Below, piece after piece: positions 59,870 to 64,000 of a DNA stretch of 64,000 nt. The notes under the pieces are model-generated. The model did not search any database. It saw nothing but the letters and a program-made list of their open reading frames with translations, and was not told where the DNA came from. The stretch's first letter is position 1. Every line of letters starts with the position of its first letter. Made by a program: the position numbers and the translations under genes. Origin of the DNA: Piscinibacter sp. XHJ-5 (lineage in GTDB: Bacteria > Pseudomonadota > Gammaproteobacteria > Burkholderiales > Burkholderiaceae_C); assembly GCF_029855045.1 (NCBI RefSeq), contig NZ_CP123228.1, positions 5,952,001 to 6,016,000 of the forward strand. Reading direction: 5' to 3'.

Positions 59870-60502
59870 GTGACCGCGGCGCCGGGCTTGCGACTGGGCC
59901 TCACGGGCGGCATCGGCAGCGGCAAGAGCACTGTGTCGGCTCTGCTCGCCGATCACGGCGCAGCCGTGATCGACACCGACGCCATCGCCCGTCGCCTGAC
60001 CCTGCCGGGCGGCTCGGCCATCGCGGGCATCCGGTCCGAATTCGGCGACGACTTCATCGACACCACGGGTGCGCTGGACCGCGAGCGCATGCGCGACCTC
60101 GCCTTCGCCGATCCGCGGGCGAAGCGTCGGCTCGAGGGCATCCTGCACCCGCTGATCGGCCTCGAAGCGGAACGCGAGGCCCGCGAGGCCGGCGCCGCGG
60201 TGCTGGTGTTCGACGTGCCGCTGCTGGTGGAGTCGGGACGCTGGCGGCAGCGCGTCGATCGCGTGCTCGTCGTCGATTGCAGCGAACAGACGCAGGTGGA
60301 GCGGGTCACCAAGCGTGCTGGCTGGCCGGCGCAGACGGTGCGCTCGGTCATTGCTGCCCAGGCGTCCCGCGCGGCGCGGCTGGCCTGCGCCGATGCGGTG
60401 GTCCACAACGACGGCATCACGCTCGAGCAACTCGCGATGCAGGTGGACACACTCTGGCGGCAATGGCGCGTCCCTGGCAGCGACGCGGGCGGAACCCTGT
60501 GA
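59870..60502 (+). CDS. coaE: Dephospho-CoA kinase
   Basis: 210 aa from GTG at 59870. Last step of CoA synthesis. P-loop GLTGGIGSGKSTVSALLADH, the DTDAIARRLT segment and DVPLLVESGRWRQRVDRVLV are family markers. It follows pilD by 16 bp, the usual pilBCD-coaE order. Confidence 0.96.
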   Translation: MTAAPGLRLGLTGGIGSGKSTVSALLADHGAAVIDTDAIARRLTLPGGSAIAGIRSEFGDDFIDTTGALDRERMRDLAFADPRAKRRLEGILHPLIGLEAEREAREAGAAVLVFDVPLLVESGRWRQRVDRVLVVDCSEQTQVERVTKRAGWPAQTVRSVIAAQASRAARLACADAVVHNDGITLEQLAMQVDTLWRQWRVPGSDAGGTL

Positions 60503-60578
60503 AACAATCCGGAGTCGACGCTCTTGCAGTGCGCGCCCCGCGCGTCACTGCTTCCATGCCAGACCGAGGAAGTCTCAC

Positions 60579-61334
60579 TTGGTTCTCTACGAATACCCGT
60601 TCAACGAGAGCATCCGAACGATGCTGCGGCTGGAACACCTGTTCGACCGTCTCGGCCAGCTGATCCCCCGCGACACCGCCGTCGATCATCACTACGCGCT
60701 GGCGACCATCTTCGAGATCATGGACGTCGCTTCGCGCGCCGACCTGAAGTCCGACCTCCTGATGGAGCTCGAGCGTCACAAGACGCAGCTGGCCGGCTAC
60801 CGTGGCAATCCGTCGATCTCGGAGCAGGCGCTCGAGGAGATGATCGGGAGGATCGACCATGCCTTCCATTCGCTGAACCAGCTGCCGGGCAAGGCGGGCC
60901 ACGCGCTCACCGCCAACGAGTGGCTGATGAGCATCCGCAGCCGCATCAGCATCCCCGGCGGCACCTGCGAATTCGACCTGCCCGCGTATCACGCATGGCA
61001 GAAGCTGGAGCCACTGCGGCGCCGCGCCGATCTGGTCCAGTGGATCGCCAGCCTGACGCCGCTGGCGGAAGCCTTGAACGTGCTGCTCGGGCTTCTGCGC
61101 GATTCCGGCGTGCCGCACAAGGTGGTGGCGCAAGCGGGCCAGTACCAGCAGAGCCTGCCGGCCGGCAAGACCTACCAGCTGATGCGTGTGCGGCTGAACG
61201 GTAACGAGCCGCTGGTGCCCGAAATCAGCGGCCATCGCCTCATGGCTTCGGTGCGCCTGATGCGACAGGATGCCGACGGTCGCCTGAAACCCAGCACGGC
61301 GGATACGGCGTTCGAGCTCACGTTGTGCGCCTAA
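60579..61334 (+). CDS. zapD: Cell division protein ZapD
   Basis: 251 aa from TTG at 60579, with GAGGAAG about 8 bases upstream; no ATG fits, and VLYEYPFNESIRTMLRLEHL is the family's usual start. It cross-links FtsZ filaments at the division ring. Conserved blocks: HYALATIFEIMDVASRADLK and RLNGNEPLVPEISGHRLM. Between coaE and yacG, as in most proteobacteria. Confidence 0.94.
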   Translation: MVLYEYPFNESIRTMLRLEHLFDRLGQLIPRDTAVDHHYALATIFEIMDVASRADLKSDLLMELERHKTQLAGYRGNPSISEQALEEMIGRIDHAFHSLNQLPGKAGHALTANEWLMSIRSRISIPGGTCEFDLPAYHAWQKLEPLRRRADLVQWIASLTPLAEALNVLLGLLRDSGVPHKVVAQAGQYQQSLPAGKTYQLMRVRLNGNEPLVPEISGHRLMASVRLMRQDADGRLKPSTADTAFELTLCA

Positions 61335-61345
61335 GGAAGGGCAGC

Positions 61346-61549
61346 ATGGCGAGCACGGCCAAGCGCATCGTGACCTGTCCCACTTGCGGTGGCGAAAGCG
61401 TGTACGCCCCCGAGAACCCACATCGTCCGTTCTGCAGCGAGCGCTGCAAGAACGTCGATTTCGGCGCCTGGGCCACCGAGAGCTACCGCGTCCCCGCGCC
61501 GCCAAGCTCTGCCGACGAGAACCGCGACGAGCCGTCGTCGCCGCATTGA
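61346..61549 (+). CDS. yacG: DNA gyrase inhibitor YacG
   Basis: 67 aa from ATG at 61346, after AAGGAAGG. Four-Cys zinc site: VTCPTCGGESVY and RPFCSERCKNVDFGAWATE. It binds GyrB in E. coli. The C-terminal ~20 residues are acidic and disordered. Follows zapD by 11 bp and converges on the caspase-family gene. Confidence 0.94.
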   Translation: MASTAKRIVTCPTCGGESVYAPENPHRPFCSERCKNVDFGAWATESYRVPAPPSSADENRDEPSSPH

Positions 61550-61561
61550 GCGCCCTGGCTG

Positions 61562-62482
61562 CTACACGCTGAAGGGCTGCTGCGCCATCAAGGCGCCGGC
61601 TGCGCCCAGCGCAAACAGGTTGGGCGACTGCGTCGGCGGCAGACGGGCCCGGATGCGTGCGTGGAAGCTGGCGTAGCTGCCCTTGAATCCCCCGTTGTTC
61701 CAGACCGCCAGCAACTGCTCGGTGAAGGCGCCGTTGTGGGCGCCGTCCATCGACGTCTGGTTGTCCTGGCATCCCGAGATCAGCACAGCGGCGGCCTTGA
61801 AGTTCCTCACGACCCCGGTCAGCCGGCTGCTGACGGCGACGTTCGCCAATGCCTGGTCCGGATCGATGACGCCGTCGCCTGCCGCCTTGGCCACTTCACG
61901 CTGCAGCCTGTCGTAGAAGGCCTGGTTGTCGCGATAGGTGCGCAGCCCGACGCTGCGCGGCATCAGCTTCGGCCGCTGGGACGGCTGCGCCGTCGGCACG
62001 ATGGCCACGGTGGCCGGAAGGTCGCGCGTGACGGTGCCGCTGTGGCAGCTGTCGGACAGCACGACGATGCGCACACCCGCACGGAATCGACCAAGCTCGT
62101 GGTACAGCTCGTCGTCGATCAGCTGCGCGTCGTAGAGGCACCAGGTCTCGTCCTGCTTGTCGTCCTCGTCGCCGGTGACGTCAGGCACCTGGCCGCCGTG
62201 GCCGGAGTAGCTCAGGAAGAAGAGGTCGCCCGATTTCAGCGCCTTGGCGGCGGCACGGATGGAAGACAGCACCTTGGCGCGGGTGCCCTTCTTCGTCAGC
62301 AGCACAGTGGCCTTCATGCCCTGGACCTTGGCAATCGCCGCCATGTCGTTGGCGTCGAACTCGCACGCCGACAGTTCGCCCGACCAGCCTCCGTAGTGCG
62401 CCGGATCCACCGAGTTGAGCCCGATGTGGAGCGAAACCGCCTGGTGCTTGGGCACGGATCTGCCGTGGGTGCTGCTGGCCAT
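61562..62482 (-). CDS. Caspase-family (C14) cysteine peptidase
   Basis: 306 aa from ATG at 62482. Catalytic dyad His95 in [15 protein letters not shown] and Cys146 in [16 protein letters not shown], the p20 signature of metacaspases or orthocaspases. Later blocks include [22 protein letters not shown], which resembles the p10-like part. No signal peptide, membrane helix or extra domain, so a cytosolic stand-alone protease. The substrate preference of prokaryotic members is usually Arg/Lys; the role here is unknown. It is back to back with groES (242-bp gap) and convergent with yacG. Confidence 0.88.
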   Translation of the reverse strand: MASSTHGRSVPKHQAVSLHIGLNSVDPAHYGGWSGELSACEFDANDMAAIAKVQGMKATVLLTKKGTRAKVLSSIRAAAKALKSGDLFFLSYSGHGGQVPDVTGDEDDKQDETWCLYDAQLIDDELYHELGRFRAGVRIVVLSDSCHSGTVTRDLPATVAIVPTAQPSQRPKLMPRSVGLRTYRDNQAFYDRLQREVAKAAGDGVIDPDQALANVAVSSRLTGVVRNFKAAAVLISGCQDNQTSMDGAHNGAFTEQLLAVWNNGGFKGSYASFHARIRARLPPTQSPNLFALGAAGALMAQQPFSV

Positions 62483-62570
62483 GATGAGTCGCCCTCCATC
62501 GCTGCGGGATCGCGCGAGCCACTGTACGAGCCGGGCTTACCGCGCGATACGCCTAAGGCATGGGACGGTC

Positions 62571-62598
62571 TTGAAACCGTTCTTCGCGACCCTATAAT
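62571..62598 (+). promoter_or_regulatory. Sigma-70 promoter of groESL
   Basis: TTGAAA (62571-62576), 16-bp spacer, perfect TATAAT (62593-62598). Expected transcription start near 62605, directly at the CIRCE element. Confidence 0.85.
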
Positions 62599-62605
62599 TC
62601 GCCTG

Positions 62606-62632
62606 CTAGCACTCAGACATGCCGAGTGCTAA
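62606..62632 (+). promoter_or_regulatory. CIRCE element (HrcA operator)
   Basis: CTAGCACTC, nine bases, GAGTGCTAA: the canonical CIRCE inverted repeat with one change at the first base. It lies immediately after the -10 box, so HrcA binding would block groESL until heat stress. The hrcA gene is not in the window. Confidence 0.93.
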
Positions 62633-62724
62633 CGACGGCAGCCGATGGCGCCGTCGAAAAGTTAATGAGCGCAAACTCTCGCTCATTACCCCAGACGTCC
62701 GTGTGAGACCCCAAGGAGATGCTA

Positions 62725-64000
<1,276 letters not shown>

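Overview
The window is about 64 kb of GC-rich, densely packed chromosomal DNA. It looks like a betaproteobacterium of the order Burkholderiales, probably close to the Rubrivivax/Leptothrix/Methylibium/Piscinibacter lineages. Reasons: accB-accC-prmA followed by a zinc-ribbon DUF3426 gene, a class Ia ribonucleotide reductase with two ATP cones, a phasin, an H1-like AlaLys-rich protein, pilB-pilC-pilD-coaE-zapD-yacG, and CIRCE-controlled groESL. This placement is from gene content and order; no 16S gene is present. I see no transposase, phage gene, rRNA or CRISPR array.

Layout. 1-3425: a patatin-like lipase (cut by the window edge) and a phasin, divergent from a two-domain fatty acyl-CoA reductase (carbon storage and lipid metabolism). 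3475-9223: RNB exoribonuclease, TonB-like protein, aroE, mtgA, a conserved hypothetical and a TlpA-like thioredoxin. 9497-14113: accB, accC, prmA, a DUF3426 protein and a PfkB kinase. 14490-20797: DUF167 protein, histone H1-like protein, nrdB, nrdA with tandem NrdR boxes, and ampD. 20775-25303: PilR/PilS, a small zinc-finger-like protein and a cytochrome c assembly protein. 25374-28668: the signal recognition genes ffh and ftsY around a DUF2726 gene, then tRNA-Met.

28890-40569 is the most distinctive part. Twelve minus-strand genes are separated by at most 35 bases, and most overlap by 4 bases. In transcription order they encode a BMP-type binding protein, two permeases, a biuret hydrolase (BiuH-like), a NitT/TauT-type ABC transporter (binding protein, permease, ATPase), the ATPase of the BMP transporter, a second isochorismatase-like hydrolase, an allophanate hydrolase (AtzF-like), an AtzH-like carboxybiuret decarboxylase and a GntR/FCD regulator. 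Together these would take up a condensed-urea compound and degrade it to ammonia and CO2: triuret to carboxybiuret to biuret to allophanate to NH3. The triuret step is my inference, resting on the second hydrolase and the AtzH-like gene. The only long upstream region (40570-40911) carries a GTATAC-centred GntR-like site and a perfect 29-bp palindrome.

40912-64000 is housekeeping: miaB, hemA, prfA, prmC, grxD, ubiX, a lytic transglycosylase, proS, rppH, proB, obgE, rpmA, rplU, ispB, tRNA-Pro, type IV pilus pilB/pilC/pilD, coaE, zapD, yacG, a caspase-family protein, groES and the start of groEL. hemA and ispB each have a TATAAT hexamer ending exactly six bases before the start codon, which suggests leaderless transcripts.
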